Shown here: in pieces, positions 37,794 to 46,299 of the stretch | How the letters are laid out: the number at the start of each line of letters is the position of its first letter | How positions within the stretch are numbered: position 1 is the stretch's first letter | Origin: Virgibacillus halotolerans | GTDB lineage: Bacteria; Bacillota; Bacilli; Bacillales; Amphibacillaceae | Assembly: GCF_016908515.1 (NCBI RefSeq) | Contig: NZ_JAFBEA010000012.1 | Coordinates: forward strand, 80,674-144,673 | Length of the DNA stretch: 64,000 nucleotides | Reading direction: 5' to 3' | The notes under the pieces: model-generated | Told to the model about the DNA's origin: nothing | Database searches by the model: none | Seen by the model: the letters and a program-made list of their open reading frames with translations, nothing else | Translations under genes and position numbers: made by a program

Positions 37794-38529
37794 GGCTATC
37801 TTCCTTCGTTAATTGCACATATAAATCATCCAGTGTTGCGCCGGGCATATCAAAGCTCTCCCGCAATTCTGCCAGCGTCCCCATCGCTCGAATGATACCA
37901 TCATGTAAAATAACAAATCGATCACAATAGCGTTCCGCGGTCGCTAGAATATGTGTAGACATTAAGACGCCAGAGCCTTTCTCCTTCATCTCATCCATTA
38001 ATTGCAGATAAGACTGAATACCTAATGGATCTAAACCAACAAAGGGCTCGTCCACAATATATAACGGCGGCTCAATTAGGAAAGCACACATGATCATTAC
38101 TTTTTGCCGCATCCCTTTAGAAAAGTGTACAGGAAACCAATGTAGCTTTTTCTCCAAGCGAAATTCTTTCAGAAGCGGCTGTAGCCTTTTCTCAAAAAGC
38201 TCCTCCGGAACATCGTAAGCCATCGCTGTTAACCTGAGATGCTCATAAAGCGTTAATTCATCATACAATATCGGCATTTCCGGAATATAGCCTATTTGAC
38301 TTCGGTAGGTTTCCGGGTTCTCTTGAAACGTTTTTCCATTAACAGCTACAGATCCCTTTTTGGCATGCATTAAACCAATAATATGTTTGATTGTTGTACT
38401 TTTTCCGGCACCATTTAGCCCGATCAGTCCAACAATTTCCTTTGGATAAACTTCAAACGAAATGCCATGTAAAACATTTTTATGTGTATAGCCACCATGA
38501 AGTCCTTCAATATGTAGCAACGATTCCAC
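37786..38529 (-). CDS. ecsA: ABC transporter ATP-binding protein EcsA
   Basis: A 247-residue ABC ATPase with Walker A GLNGAGKSTTIKH, signature FSKGMRQKVMI and Walker B LYIVDEPFVGLDP. The start is GTG 38529, seven bases after AGGAGG. It is divergent from hit, the same arrangement as in B. subtilis. Partner of the EcsB permease, with eight bases of overlap. The transported substrate is unknown. Confidence 0.94.
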   Translation of the reverse strand: MESLLHIEGLHGGYTHKNVLHGISFEVYPKEIVGLIGLNGAGKSTTIKHIIGLMHAKKGSVAVNGKTFQENPETYRSQIGYIPEMPILYDELTLYEHLRLTAMAYDVPEELFEKRLQPLLKEFRLEKKLHWFPVHFSKGMRQKVMIMCAFLIEPPLYIVDEPFVGLDPLGIQSYLQLMDEMKEKGSGVLMSTHILATAERYCDRFVILHDGIIRAMGTLAELRESFDMPGATLDDLYVQLTKEDSHV

Positions 38530-38737
38530 AAGGGTTCCTCCTCATATCATTCTCTTTTAGCTTCGAAACAAGTACAGCTAAGGTTCTTTTATAAATTTTA
38601 TCATTATTACGGTTGAAAGCCAAAGCAAACTATCCACTTATTATCGACAACTTTTTTAATTTCACCGTATAAAAATTCGAATTCTGTTCAAAATAAGGTT
38701 TGAAGAGACGGGGATGTCTCATCCGTGTTATGAAGCA

Positions 38738-38880
38738 AATGAGGTGTTTCCGATCGAACATCTAATGTAATTTCGTGTATAAAAACACAAAATGGGGTGT
38801 TGGTGATCGATAATCCAAGCTGAATTTCGCATATTCAACACAAAATGAGGTGTTTCCGAAAAATACGCTAATGAATTAAA
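38738..38880. repeat. 53-bp tandem repeat, about 2.7 units
   Basis: Units begin AATGAGGTGTTTCCGATCG (38738), AATGGGGTGTTGGTGATCG (38791) and AATGAGGTGTTTCCG (38844), exactly 53 bases apart. Each later unit is preceded by AACACAA, so AACAC-N8-GTGTT forms a small hairpin at each junction. Units differ by scattered substitutions and are therefore old. They lie between ecsA and hit, away from either start codon. Confidence 0.75.
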
Positions 38881-39011
38881 ATCCTTTTGCCAGGACATAT
38901 CTCAGGTCCCCTGAGATGCTGACAAAAAGATTTTTGTAAGCAAGCAGTTCGTGCTCGCATTACAAATTAGGTGCATTAGATTTTTCAGTCATTCCCGTCT
39001 TCTTCTTAAAG

Positions 39012-39052
39012 CAGGCCAGTCCGCTATACAGTGGACTGGACCTGTTTCTTTT
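39012..39052 (+). terminator. Strong hairpin with T-run upstream of hit
   Basis: CAGGCCAGTCC (39012-39022) pairs with GGACTGGACCTG (39033-39044, one bulge), followed by TTTCTTTT. It lies 66 bases before the hit start codon and after no annotated gene, so it may end a small non-coding transcript or act as a leader terminator. A second hairpin, ATCTCAGG/CCTGAGAT, is at about 38899-38917. Confidence 0.65.
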
Positions 39053-39117
39053 CACTTTACTTCCATCCTGTTCCTTTATACAATGAAGACAATAGAAACA
39101 AAGGAGCTGTGATTATT

Positions 39118-39549
39118 ATGGGTCATGAAGATTGTATTTTTTGTAAAATTATAAATGGCGAACTTCCGTCTGCAAAGGTATATGAAGATGAACATGTCTA
39201 TGCCTTCCTTGATCTTAGTCAAGTAACGAAAGGGCATACACTGGTCATTCCTAAAACACATACGAAAAATATTTTCGAAACCTCTCCAGAAGTGGCAAAA
39301 GAATTATTTGCACGAATTCCTAAAATCGCAAATGCGATTAATACTGTCTATCAACCACTCGGCATGAATTTATTAAACAATAACGAAGCAGCGGCAGAAC
39401 AATCCGTATTCCATTTACATATTCATATTATTCCGCGTTACGGTGATGGGGATGGCTATACACCAAACTGGACTGTGCACCAAGACGATTATTCATCAGA
39501 GGATTTACAAAACATGGCAAAAGAAATTCAGGACACGATCGAAAGTTAA
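39118..39549 (+). CDS. hit: HIT family nucleotide-binding protein
   Basis: A 143-residue histidine-triad protein. The catalytic HxHxH is HLHIHIIPRYGDG near residue 98, and the N-terminal CIFCKI(16 residues)VYAFLD segment is typical of Hint/HIT. It hydrolyses nucleoside phosphoramidates or AMP conjugates in the cytoplasm. ATG 39118 follows AAAGGAG. It is divergent from ecsA, as in B. subtilis. The frame is open further upstream through the terminator hairpin, but no start site is supported there. Confidence 0.94.
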   Translation: MGHEDCIFCKIINGELPSAKVYEDEHVYAFLDLSQVTKGHTLVIPKTHTKNIFETSPEVAKELFARIPKIANAINTVYQPLGMNLLNNNEAAAEQSVFHLHIHIIPRYGDGDGYTPNWTVHQDDYSSEDLQNMAKEIQDTIES

Positions 39550-39677
39550 CAGTTCTCTTAGTTCTCTACAACTTTTAGCTTGTAACAGAAATGATTTCTT
39601 TTTATTTACACAGATGTTTGGTATAATAAGTATACATTTCTGCAACTGACAATCAGTGTACAGTTGGGAAAAATACT

Positions 39678-39725
39678 GAGTTGAGCTGAGAAGAGGAGTA
39701 TTAAAAATGAATACGAGAGTTTTAG
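39678..39725 (+). promoter_or_regulatory. TRAP-type (G/U)AG repeat site over the trpP ribosome binding site
   Basis: GAG triplets at 39678, 39683, 39688 and 39693, each separated by two bases, then GAG at 39696, and further GAG at 39715 and TAG at 39723 inside the coding region. The GAGGAG at 39693-39698 is also the Shine-Dalgarno sequence for ATG 39707. In B. subtilis, tryptophan-activated TRAP binds such repeats in trpP (yhaG) mRNA and blocks translation. Confidence 0.75.
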
Positions 39726-40228
39726 TTATTTTATCTTTGTTAGTAGGTATTGGTACTGTTTTGCATACAGTTGTTCCACCAATTTTATTTGGGGTTAAAC
39801 CAGATATGCTGTTATCGATGATGTTTTTGGGAATTTTGCTTTTTCCGAAGACAAAGTATGTTGCCATACTTGCTATCGTTACTGGTATTATTTCGGCCTT
39901 AACTACCGCTGCACCTGGTGGACAAATCGCTAACTTAATTGATAAACCTATCACTGCAGCATGTTTTTTCGCTTTGTTTTTATTAATAAGAAACATGACC
40001 CCTACGACCATTAGTGCACCAGTACTAACCGCTGTAGGAACGATGATTAGTGGTACTGTATTCCTGTGTGTGGGGCTATTTATTTTAGGTTTGCTCGATG
40101 GCGCGTTCATCGCATTATTCCTAACCATCGTATTACCAGCAGCTGCCGTGAATACAATTATTATGGTTGTTGTCCATCCTATTGTACAGGGAATTATGAA
40201 ACGATCTCGTCCAATCACAATTTCTTAA
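39707..40228 (+). CDS. trpP: Tryptophan transporter TrpP
   Basis: A 173-residue integral membrane protein with about five membrane segments, of the TrpP (YhaG) family. Characteristic are GVKPDMLLSMMFLGILLFP near the N-terminus and LTTAAPGGQIANLIDKP in the middle. It imports tryptophan. The mRNA start region carries a TRAP-type triplet repeat over the Shine-Dalgarno sequence. Position between hit and yhaH matches B. subtilis, except that serC is absent here. Confidence 0.92.
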   Translation: MNTRVLVILSLLVGIGTVLHTVVPPILFGVKPDMLLSMMFLGILLFPKTKYVAILAIVTGIISALTTAAPGGQIANLIDKPITAACFFALFLLIRNMTPTTISAPVLTAVGTMISGTVFLCVGLFILGLLDGAFIALFLTIVLPAAAVNTIIMVVVHPIVQGIMKRSRPITIS

Positions 40229-40429
40229 GTAAAAAGTATGACGGTACCTTTAAAGTATTAATAATCCTCTGGCAAAACGGTGTCAGGGGGTTTTTAAAAA
40301 GAATACCCACAACCGAAAAAGGAAAAAGCCACTATTTTTAATCTGGATGACTTTTTTCTTGAAAATAGGTTTGATACTAACCCGTTAAGAGGAAGAGATA
40401 ATGTAGGTGTATGAAAGGGGCGTATTAAT

Positions 40430-40789
40430 ATGTCAAATAGAAAATCATTGTTGTTTGGAATCGTAGTTGGAGGAGCGGTAGGTGCTACCGCAGCATTGTT
40501 AAGTACACCTTCTTCAGGAAAAGATTTACGTGGACGTGTGAAAAATCAAGGTTTAGAGTGGAAAGATTTATTTAATAAATTAAAGCAGGATGGTTTACGA
40601 CTTAAGGATCAAATAGCAGAAACGTCACAGGAAGGTGTAGCACTAGTTAAAAACCTCACTGCGGATATGAAAAAGTCTGTTGAAGAATGGAAAGATACGG
40701 TTGAACCGCATCAAGATAATATTCATAAATACCTCGAGCAAATCGAAAAAAGTTTAAAAGACCTTGAGAATAAGGTAAAAACAGAATAA
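40430..40789 (+). CDS. yhaH: YtxH-domain protein YhaH
   Basis: A 119-residue protein with one N-terminal membrane segment (about residues 7-24, GIVVGGAVGATAALLSTPSSGKDLR), the YtxH/gas vesicle protein-like signature, then a long charged, probably coiled-coil tail. The family is linked to general stress but has no known activity. RBS AAAGGGGCG precedes ATG 40430. It lies after trpP as in B. subtilis and ends at a good terminator. Confidence 0.87.
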   Translation: MSNRKSLLFGIVVGGAVGATAALLSTPSSGKDLRGRVKNQGLEWKDLFNKLKQDGLRLKDQIAETSQEGVALVKNLTADMKKSVEEWKDTVEPHQDNIHKYLEQIEKSLKDLENKVKTE

Positions 40790-40797
40790 AAACAAAA

Positions 40798-40827
40798 GGC
40801 TTTCTCCTTAGGGGAAAGCTCTTTTTT
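40798..40827 (+). terminator. Terminator of yhaH
   Basis: GGCTTTCTCC pairs with GGGGAAAGCT around TTA, followed by CTTTTTTAT. Confidence 0.88.
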
Positions 40828-40850
40828 ATCAAAAATATTTAGGCGCCACG

Positions 40851-40922
40851 ATGATTGCACCACTTTTTATCGCGTTTCTGATATTAGTATGCACTGTATG
40901 GACGAGTATAAAAAAGAGCTGA
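40851..40922 (+). CDS. Possible 23-residue hydrophobic peptide
   Basis: A very short frame encodes MIAPLFIAFLILV followed by CTVWTSIKKS: one membrane-spanning stretch and a short basic tail, the general form of small membrane peptides, including type I toxins. The Shine-Dalgarno match is weak (AGGCG). The stop codon lies in the stem of the opuAC terminator, and the whole frame is antisense to the opuAC 3' end region. I cannot match it to a named family, and it may be chance. Confidence 0.25.
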   Translation: MIAPLFIAFLILVCTVWTSIKKS

Positions 40923-40944
40923 TACACGATGTATCAGCTCTTTT
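40911..40944 (-). terminator. Terminator of opuA operon
   Basis: Perfect 11-bp stem GAGCTGATACA/TGTATCAGCTC with a 3-base loop, followed on the minus strand by TTTTTTATAC. It starts 10 bases after the opuAC stop. Confidence 0.93.
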
Positions 40945-40953
40945 CATTATTTA

Positions 40954-41859
40954 TTATTCTACGCCTTCTGTCCATTCATCAACTTTATCCTGATTATCTT
41001 CAACCCAATCAGCTGCTGCTTCAGCAGGATCTGTACCATCTTGGATTTCAAGCATTACTTCTTCCATATCTTCAGGTGCCCAGTTGAATTGATCCAGGAT
41101 TTTATATGCGTTAGGCATGTCATCTTTCAAATCTTCACGAACCATCGTATTAATCGTCTCTGCTTCTCCAAAAGTTTCTTTTGGATCATCTAAATATTTC
41201 AAGTCATATTTAGCGAATTTCCAGTGTGGTGTCCAACCAGTTACAACGATAGGCTCTTCATTTTTATATGCCTCACCTAACTCAGTAGCCATTGCGCCAC
41301 TTGATGATGTTTGAACTTCCCAGCCGTCAAGACCATAATCTTCTACCGCATTTTCAGATGCTTGAACAACGCCAGCACCAGGTTCAATACCAACAATGGT
41401 TTTATCTACATCATCTGCAATACCATCAAGATCTTCAATAGAATCAACATCCATGTATTCAGGTACTACGAGACCAATTTTAGCACCTTCCAAGTTTTCA
41501 CCCAGTTCGTCTACCTGGTCTTTATACTCTTCATATAAATCACCGTGCGTTGCTGGTAACCATGCTGCTACCATACCATCAGCTTCACCATTAGCAACTG
41601 CTTGCCACATTACGGCGTTATCAAGTGGTGTGTAAGTTACTTTATAACCTTGATCTTCCAATACTTTACCAATAACATTTGTTGATGCGATTTCTGAATC
41701 CCACTCTACATATGTTAATTCAATATCTTTACTTTCTTCTTTTCCTGCGTCTCCAGATCCTTCTGATGATGAATCATCATCAGATCCACAACCTGCAGCA
41801 AATAATGATAGTGATAGTCCGGTAACAAGACCAAGACGTTTCCAGTTAAATATAGCCAT
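40954..41859 (-). CDS. opuAC: Glycine betaine ABC transporter substrate-binding lipoprotein
   Basis: A 301-residue type II lipoprotein. The signal ends in LFAAGC with lipidated Cys24, followed by a serine/aspartate-rich linker. The OpuAC/ProX-like domain has LTYVEWDSEIASTNV, AAWLPATHGDLYEEY and VVTGWTPHWKFAKYDLKYL; the tryptophans form the cage for the betaine quaternary amine. The 3' cistron of opuAA-opuAB-opuAC. A 179-base gap with a 14-bp hairpin separates it from opuAB, which may allow a different expression level. Confidence 0.92.
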   Translation of the reverse strand: MAIFNWKRLGLVTGLSLSLFAAGCGSDDDSSSEGSGDAGKEESKDIELTYVEWDSEIASTNVIGKVLEDQGYKVTYTPLDNAVMWQAVANGEADGMVAAWLPATHGDLYEEYKDQVDELGENLEGAKIGLVVPEYMDVDSIEDLDGIADDVDKTIVGIEPGAGVVQASENAVEDYGLDGWEVQTSSSGAMATELGEAYKNEEPIVVTGWTPHWKFAKYDLKYLDDPKETFGEAETINTMVREDLKDDMPNAYKILDQFNWAPEDMEEVMLEIQDGTDPAEAAADWVEDNQDKVDEWTEGVE

Positions 41860-42003
41860 AACTAATCTATCTCCCCTTCGTGTAATTTTATATATGGAAA
41901 CTTTTCATAAGAAAAGATACCAGCAATTTTTCTTCGCGGCATTTGTCAAATACACGCATCTTTTGACGGTTATTAAATGTCGCCAGAGCTCCGAAATAAG
42001 TGC

Positions 42004-42034
42004 GACTAAGTCCAAATTTCATTTGGACTTAGTC
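42004..42034 (-). other. Intercistronic 14-bp hairpin between opuAB and opuAC
   Basis: GACTAAGTCCAAAT (42004-42017) and ATTTGGACTTAGTC (42021-42034) pair perfectly across three bases, beginning four bases after the opuAB stop. No T-run follows on the minus strand, so it does not look like an efficient terminator. It could protect the 3' end of opuAA-opuAB mRNA or mark a processing site. Confidence 0.75.
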
Positions 42035-42038
42035 TTCT

Positions 42039-42899
42039 TTATGAAGCTTTTTTACGCTTATTCATGTTTTGGGTAATCCGGTCAATAATAATTGCCAGGA
42101 TTACAATACCTAGACCAGCTACAAATCCGCTACCAACCTGCGCACGTTGTAATGAGGAAAGCACTTCTCTTCCCAATCCAGGTGCACCAATCATCGATGC
42201 GATAACAACCATTGACAGTGCAAGCATAACCGTTTGGTTAATACCAGCCATAATCGTTGCTTTAGCCATCGGAAGCTCAACTTTAAATAACTTCTGCGCA
42301 CCAGTACTTCCAAATGCTTCAGAAGCCTCCACCAATTCGTTTGAAACTTGGCGGATCCCTAAATTTGTAAAACGAACCGTTGGTGGTGTCGCAAAAATAA
42401 GTGATGCAAACACACCCGGTACCATCCCGATTCCAAAAAATGCTACTGCTGGAATTAAATATACAAATGCTGGCATTGTCTGCATAAAGTCCAATATAGG
42501 TGAAATAATGGCCTCCGCTATTCTACTTTTTGACATAAGAATACCAAATGGAACCCCTATGATAACAGATAATACACTCGCTAATATTACCAATGTAAGT
42601 GTATCAATTAAATGATCCCAGAACCCCTGATTATAAACTAACCAAAGCCCAACAATAGAAAAGGCGGCCAGGCCGAACTTTTTCCCACTAATGAAAAAAG
42701 CGATCAATGCCACGATAATAATAATAATAACAGGTGGTATGGAAACCAATGTATCAGAAGTAAAGTTCATAAAATTTCCAAAGTGTTCCTTAATCGGATC
42801 AAATAAGAATGCAAATGTGCTTGTTAGCCAATCAGTAAACCACTTTGTTCCTTCTGATATTGGTATTTTGGGTACAAAGTCTAATAAATCATCAAGCAT
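42039..42899 (-). CDS. opuAB: Glycine betaine ABC transporter permease
   Basis: A 286-residue membrane protein with about seven membrane segments. The cytoplasmic coupling segment [22 protein letters not shown] is the EAA motif of binding-protein-dependent permeases. Highly similar in layout to B. subtilis OpuAB. Its start overlaps the opuAA stop by eight bases. Not fused to the substrate-binding domain, unlike lactococcal OpuABC. Confidence 0.94.
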   Translation of the reverse strand: MLDDLLDFVPKIPISEGTKWFTDWLTSTFAFLFDPIKEHFGNFMNFTSDTLVSIPPVIIIIIVALIAFFISGKKFGLAAFSIVGLWLVYNQGFWDHLIDTLTLVILASVLSVIIGVPFGILMSKSRIAEAIISPILDFMQTMPAFVYLIPAVAFFGIGMVPGVFASLIFATPPTVRFTNLGIRQVSNELVEASEAFGSTGAQKLFKVELPMAKATIMAGINQTVMLALSMVVIASMIGAPGLGREVLSSLQRAQVGSGFVAGLGIVILAIIIDRITQNMNKRKKAS

Positions 42900-44091
42900 T
42901 GGTTAAATTCACCTCGCCATCTCCAGATAGTGCAGCGATAACTGCGCCGCGTACAATAATTCCAATTAATTTACCATCATCAATAACAGCTACAGGCATT
43001 GGTGAATCATGAATGATGTTAAAAATATCATTCATCGCAGTATCTTTATCAACTTTGGGGATATTATTTGTTAAGATTTCTTCCAAATTGCTAATCTCTT
43101 TTTTGCGAGCCTCTAACGCATCATCTGCTGTTACATACCCTTTTAGATTTCGCTTATTATCTACAACATAAATACCTGATAGCCCTTCTTCACGCATTCG
43201 TTCCAATGCCACACGCGGACCATGTTTTTCCATATTTACTGTTTCAGGTCGTTTCATAATATGCTGTGCAGTTAAAATTTTCGATCGGTCAACATCTTCA
43301 ACGAATTTTTCAACATAATCATTCGCTGGATTAACTAGAATTTCTTCAGGTGTACCAATTTGCACAATCGCACCATCTTTCATGAGTGCAATCCGATCTC
43401 CTAGACGAAGTGCCTCATCCAGATCATGTGTAATAAATAAGATCGTTTTTTGCATGCTCGATTGTAAATCGATTAGTTCATCCTGCATTTCTTTACGGAT
43501 AAGCGGGTCTAAGGCCGAAAATGCCTCATCCATTAACAATATTTCAGGATCATTGGCTAATGCCCGGGCAAGACCAACCCGTTGCTGCATCCCACCTGAT
43601 AATTGACCCGGGCTCTGATTCATATATTCACCCAGTCCAACTGCTTTTAAAGCTTCTTTCGCTTTTTCACTTCTTTCTTCTTTCGGTACGTTTTGGATTT
43701 CCAAACCAAATTCCGCATTTTCTAAAATACTACGGTGCGGAAATAGAGCAAAGTTTTGAAAAACCATACTTATCTTTTTCCTTCGCACATTTCTTAATGA
43801 AGCTTTATCCATTTTCGCAAGGTCTTCCCCATCAATAATGATATTACCTTCCGTTGGCTCAATTAATCTATTAATCAAGCGGACCAACGTGGATTTACCA
43901 CTACCGGATAGACCCATAATCACAAAAATTTCCCCAGCATTTACGGAGAAAGATGCGCGATTAACACCAACGGTATTTCCTGTTTCTTTTAGTATCTCTT
44001 CTTTGGTCAGACCTTCATCGACAAGCTTCAAAGTCTGCTTAATATTTCTACCAAATACTTTTGATAAGTTTTTTGCTTCGATTACCGGCAT
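42892..44091 (-). CDS. opuAA: Glycine betaine ABC transporter ATP-binding protein
   Basis: A 399-residue ATPase of the OpuA/ProV class. Walker A is [13 protein letters not shown], signature [14 protein letters not shown] and Walker [14 protein letters not shown]. Tandem CBS domains follow (about 275-395), which in OpuA proteins sense internal ionic strength. ATG 44091 follows AGAGGTG by seven bases; the GTG three codons upstream is part of that site. Energises uptake of glycine betaine under osmotic stress. Divergent from a GbsR-family regulator. Confidence 0.95.
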   Translation of the reverse strand: MPVIEAKNLSKVFGRNIKQTLKLVDEGLTKEEILKETGNTVGVNRASFSVNAGEIFVIMGLSGSGKSTLVRLINRLIEPTEGNIIIDGEDLAKMDKASLRNVRRKKISMVFQNFALFPHRSILENAEFGLEIQNVPKEERSEKAKEALKAVGLGEYMNQSPGQLSGGMQQRVGLARALANDPEILLMDEAFSALDPLIRKEMQDELIDLQSSMQKTILFITHDLDEALRLGDRIALMKDGAIVQIGTPEEILVNPANDYVEKFVEDVDRSKILTAQHIMKRPETVNMEKHGPRVALERMREEGLSGIYVVDNKRNLKGYVTADDALEARKKEISNLEEILTNNIPKVDKDTAMNDIFNIIHDSPMPVAVIDDGKLIGIIVRGAVIAALSGDGEVNLTNA

Positions 44092-44439
44092 ATCTTTCAC
44101 CTCTTTACATCTATTTGTTTTAATAACGTATGAATTTAGTCGCCCTACTTTTGAACCAGTTTATAGCCATATGAAGCTACATTGTCTTCATTTATTTCAC
44201 AGGTCATTAATTCCGCACGGCATTCATCTACTTTATTACTATATACGTTTCAGCTTTGGACTTCAAATATCAAATACCGTTAATTTTGTATATATTTTTC
44301 ATTCAGTTTATTCCGTACACACTTTAGATAGTTTTAACTCCAAATAACGACTGATTCCTTCAATATACTGTTCTAATGGCTGTTTTCAAAATAAATCATT
44401 ATGGTGTAACCTTTATTTAGCAACGTTTAGGAGGATTTT
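44092..44439. promoter_or_regulatory. Divergent control region between opuAA and a GbsR-family gene
   Basis: A 348-base AT-rich region with no gene. It must hold both promoters. A 7-base inverted repeat AAATAAA (44389-44395) / TTTATTT (44412-44418) just upstream of the regulator start is a candidate operator, but such AT-rich matches are expected by chance. I could not fix promoter boxes with confidence. Confidence 0.4.
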
Positions 44440-44925
44440 ATGACACATCCCAATACTGAGTTTTTAACGAATAAAATCATGCTTGAGTTCTCTAAAACAT
44501 TAGAATTGTTTGGTTTAACAACTTTGGAGTCCCGTTTGTTTGCATATTTATATTTATCTAAAGAACCCCTAACGTTAGATGAGATGAGTGAAGCATTAGG
44601 TAAAAGCAAAACATCCATGAGTACAAGTGTCCGCAGTTTATCCGAATTAAATCTGGTAAGCCGTGTATGGAAAAAAGGGATTCGTAAGGATTTATATCAA
44701 GCAAACACACAACTTTTTAAAATTTTTATGAGTACTTATATTAAAAAATGGATTGATGCCTCCAATCGACAGAAGACTTCCTTAGAAGAAATTTATGAAT
44801 CAATTGATGTGAATAAGGATCATCAAGAATCAAAGGAAGCAGTACAAAATATTAACCATCGGCTATATGATATTATTGAATTCCACAAAGACATGGAAAA
44901 CTTATTCAGTAATATAAAGCTATAA
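44440..44925 (+). CDS. GbsR/OpcR-family transcriptional regulator
   Basis: A 161-residue winged-helix protein of the GbsR family. The DNA-binding part is LTLDEMSEALGKSKTSMSTSVR, followed by the conserved WKKGIRKDLYQ. It is divergent from opuAA, so it most likely controls opuA; related regulators respond to choline or osmotic conditions. It is a paralogue of the gene at 48555-49103, with which it shares KTSMST-VRSL and KKGIRKDLYQ. RBS TAGGAGG lies seven bases before the ATG. Confidence 0.88.
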   Translation: MTHPNTEFLTNKIMLEFSKTLELFGLTTLESRLFAYLYLSKEPLTLDEMSEALGKSKTSMSTSVRSLSELNLVSRVWKKGIRKDLYQANTQLFKIFMSTYIKKWIDASNRQKTSLEEIYESIDVNKDHQESKEAVQNINHRLYDIIEFHKDMENLFSNIKL

Positions 44926-44974
44926 GTAAACTATTTAATTTTCCATTCCCGTTCCGTTATATTTGTAAACATAA

Positions 44975-45000
44975 AAGGAGGATCATATCCTTCTTTTTTC
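44975..45000 (+). terminator. Probable terminator of the GbsR-family gene
   Basis: AAGGAGGAT pairs with ATCCTTCTT (one mismatch) and is followed by TTTTC. Confidence 0.6.
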
Positions 45001-45167
45001 ATGCGTTTTTCCCTCCAAACCAATTGAAAAATCGGTCATGAAAAAAAAGTCGAAAAGTAATGTTAAAAACCTATTGATTTTTACTTACAATCGTACTATT
45101 ATTCTCTAAGGATTGATTAACAAGCGCCATTTCACACATTGTCAAAAGAGCACTGGAGGGATCAAAA

Positions 45168-45713
45168 ATGAACTGCTGGAAATCAATTAATTTAGTAAAA
45201 GAATTCGGCTATTATCGATTGTTGTTCATATCATTTTTGATCGGCTTATTCGCATTTATCTTGCTGTATGTCCCAGTTTCTATATCGCATCATGCGAGTC
45301 ACGTTAAAGAATCAGGCTTTTTGGTATTTATTGTAGCACTATTATTGCTGCCAGCGATACATTCTTTGACACATATTTTCCCGTTAATTATCATGAACAA
45401 ACAGGTGAAAATTGTTTGTAAGGTAAAAAACCGATTATTGCCCGTTTTTAGCTACTACACAAAGTATCTATTAACCAAAAGAACCTCTTTGTTTGTGGCA
45501 TTGGCTCCAACCTTGTTTATTACGATACCTGGTATTGCTGCAAGTTGCTTTTATGTAGACTATTATGTTTATATTCTATTATTTACTGCTGCGCACATCG
45601 GATTTTCTTTTTTGGACATTTTATATGTTGCTAATATCGTGAAGGCGCCTAAAAGAGCTTATATTGAATACGGTGATAATGGCTTTGATATATTATTGAA
45701 AGCATCTCATTAA
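45168..45713 (+). CDS. DUF3267 membrane protein (YhaJ-like)
   Basis: A 181-residue membrane protein with about four membrane segments (approximately 18-38, 50-68, 105-125 and 130-150). I place it in DUF3267 from its layout and from its position before prsA, where B. subtilis has yhaJ. Related proteins often show a zinc-protease-like HExxH. Here the equivalent is HSLTH (in LPAIHSLTHIF), with serine in place of glutamate, so a protease activity is doubtful. RBS GGAGGG precedes ATG 45168. A strong terminator follows. Confidence 0.65.
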   Translation: MNCWKSINLVKEFGYYRLLFISFLIGLFAFILLYVPVSISHHASHVKESGFLVFIVALLLLPAIHSLTHIFPLIIMNKQVKIVCKVKNRLLPVFSYYTKYLLTKRTSLFVALAPTLFITIPGIAASCFYVDYYVYILLFTAAHIGFSFLDILYVANIVKAPKRAYIEYGDNGFDILLKASH

Positions 45714-45755
45714 CGAATGGACCCAGTAATCACTCCCGGGTCCATTCGTTTTTTA
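45714..45755 (+). terminator. Terminator of the DUF3267 gene
   Basis: CGAATGGACCC (45714-45724) pairs perfectly with GGGTCCATTCG (45738-45748), followed by TTTTTTATT. Confidence 0.93.
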
Positions 45756-45894
45756 TTATAAAAATGGATTCAATACTATTCATAAGTTTAATCTTTTGAT
45801 AGAGTATACAGTGTAGTATTTAAAATAATTTGTAATGAGCGAATAGAATATTTATCAGGATAGTGGTAAATCCTTATGAAGGAGGGCTTTTATA

Positions 45895-46080
45895 TTGAAT
45901 ATTCTTTTCCCAATCTACGCATTACTTGTCTTATTTATTTTCAATTCACTTACATATAACTTTTGTATGAAAATGGAAATGGAAATCCTGAAGCAAAATA
46001 AAATTTTTCGAGTAATCAATGCCATGATTCTCATTTTGCTTGTATGTTCCTATGTAAAAGTACTGAATGCCATCACCTAA
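45895..46080 (+). CDS. Small membrane protein of unknown function (yhaK position)
   Basis: A 61-residue protein with two predicted membrane segments (about 4-22 and 39-57) joined by a charged loop containing MKMEMEILKQNK. The start is TTG 45895, nine bases after GGAGG. I do not recognise a domain. It lies between the YhaJ-like gene and prsA, which in B. subtilis is where yhaK sits, so it may be its counterpart; the evidence is positional only. No terminator is visible before prsA. Confidence 0.6.
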   Translation: MNILFPIYALLVLFIFNSLTYNFCMKMEMEILKQNKIFRVINAMILILLVCSYVKVLNAIT

Positions 46081-46299
46081 AGAAGGCTTGATTCAAATAA
46101 CGATTGAACCTTAGCCGCATTAACAACGCACAGGAAATTGCTATATTATCTGTGTTCAAAGCTTTGCTCAAGCTTCATCCGCCAACAGGGGGCTGTGTAT
46201 TTAGCCAATGTGTTCAAAGAATTGTTTTTTTTATAGCAAAATGTGTTATATTATTCTTTAGTAAAATAAATGTAAGCAAGAGATTAGGAGTGTTAATAG

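Noticed and set aside
38738..38880. CRISPR array between ecsA and hit
   Set aside because: The whole 53-base unit is repeated, including the parts that would be spacers; there are under three units and no cas genes.
39505..40218. Minus-strand frame of 237 codons opposite trpP
   Set aside because: It is the reverse of a typical membrane-protein gene (high T content gives long antisense frames); trpP is clearly the real gene.
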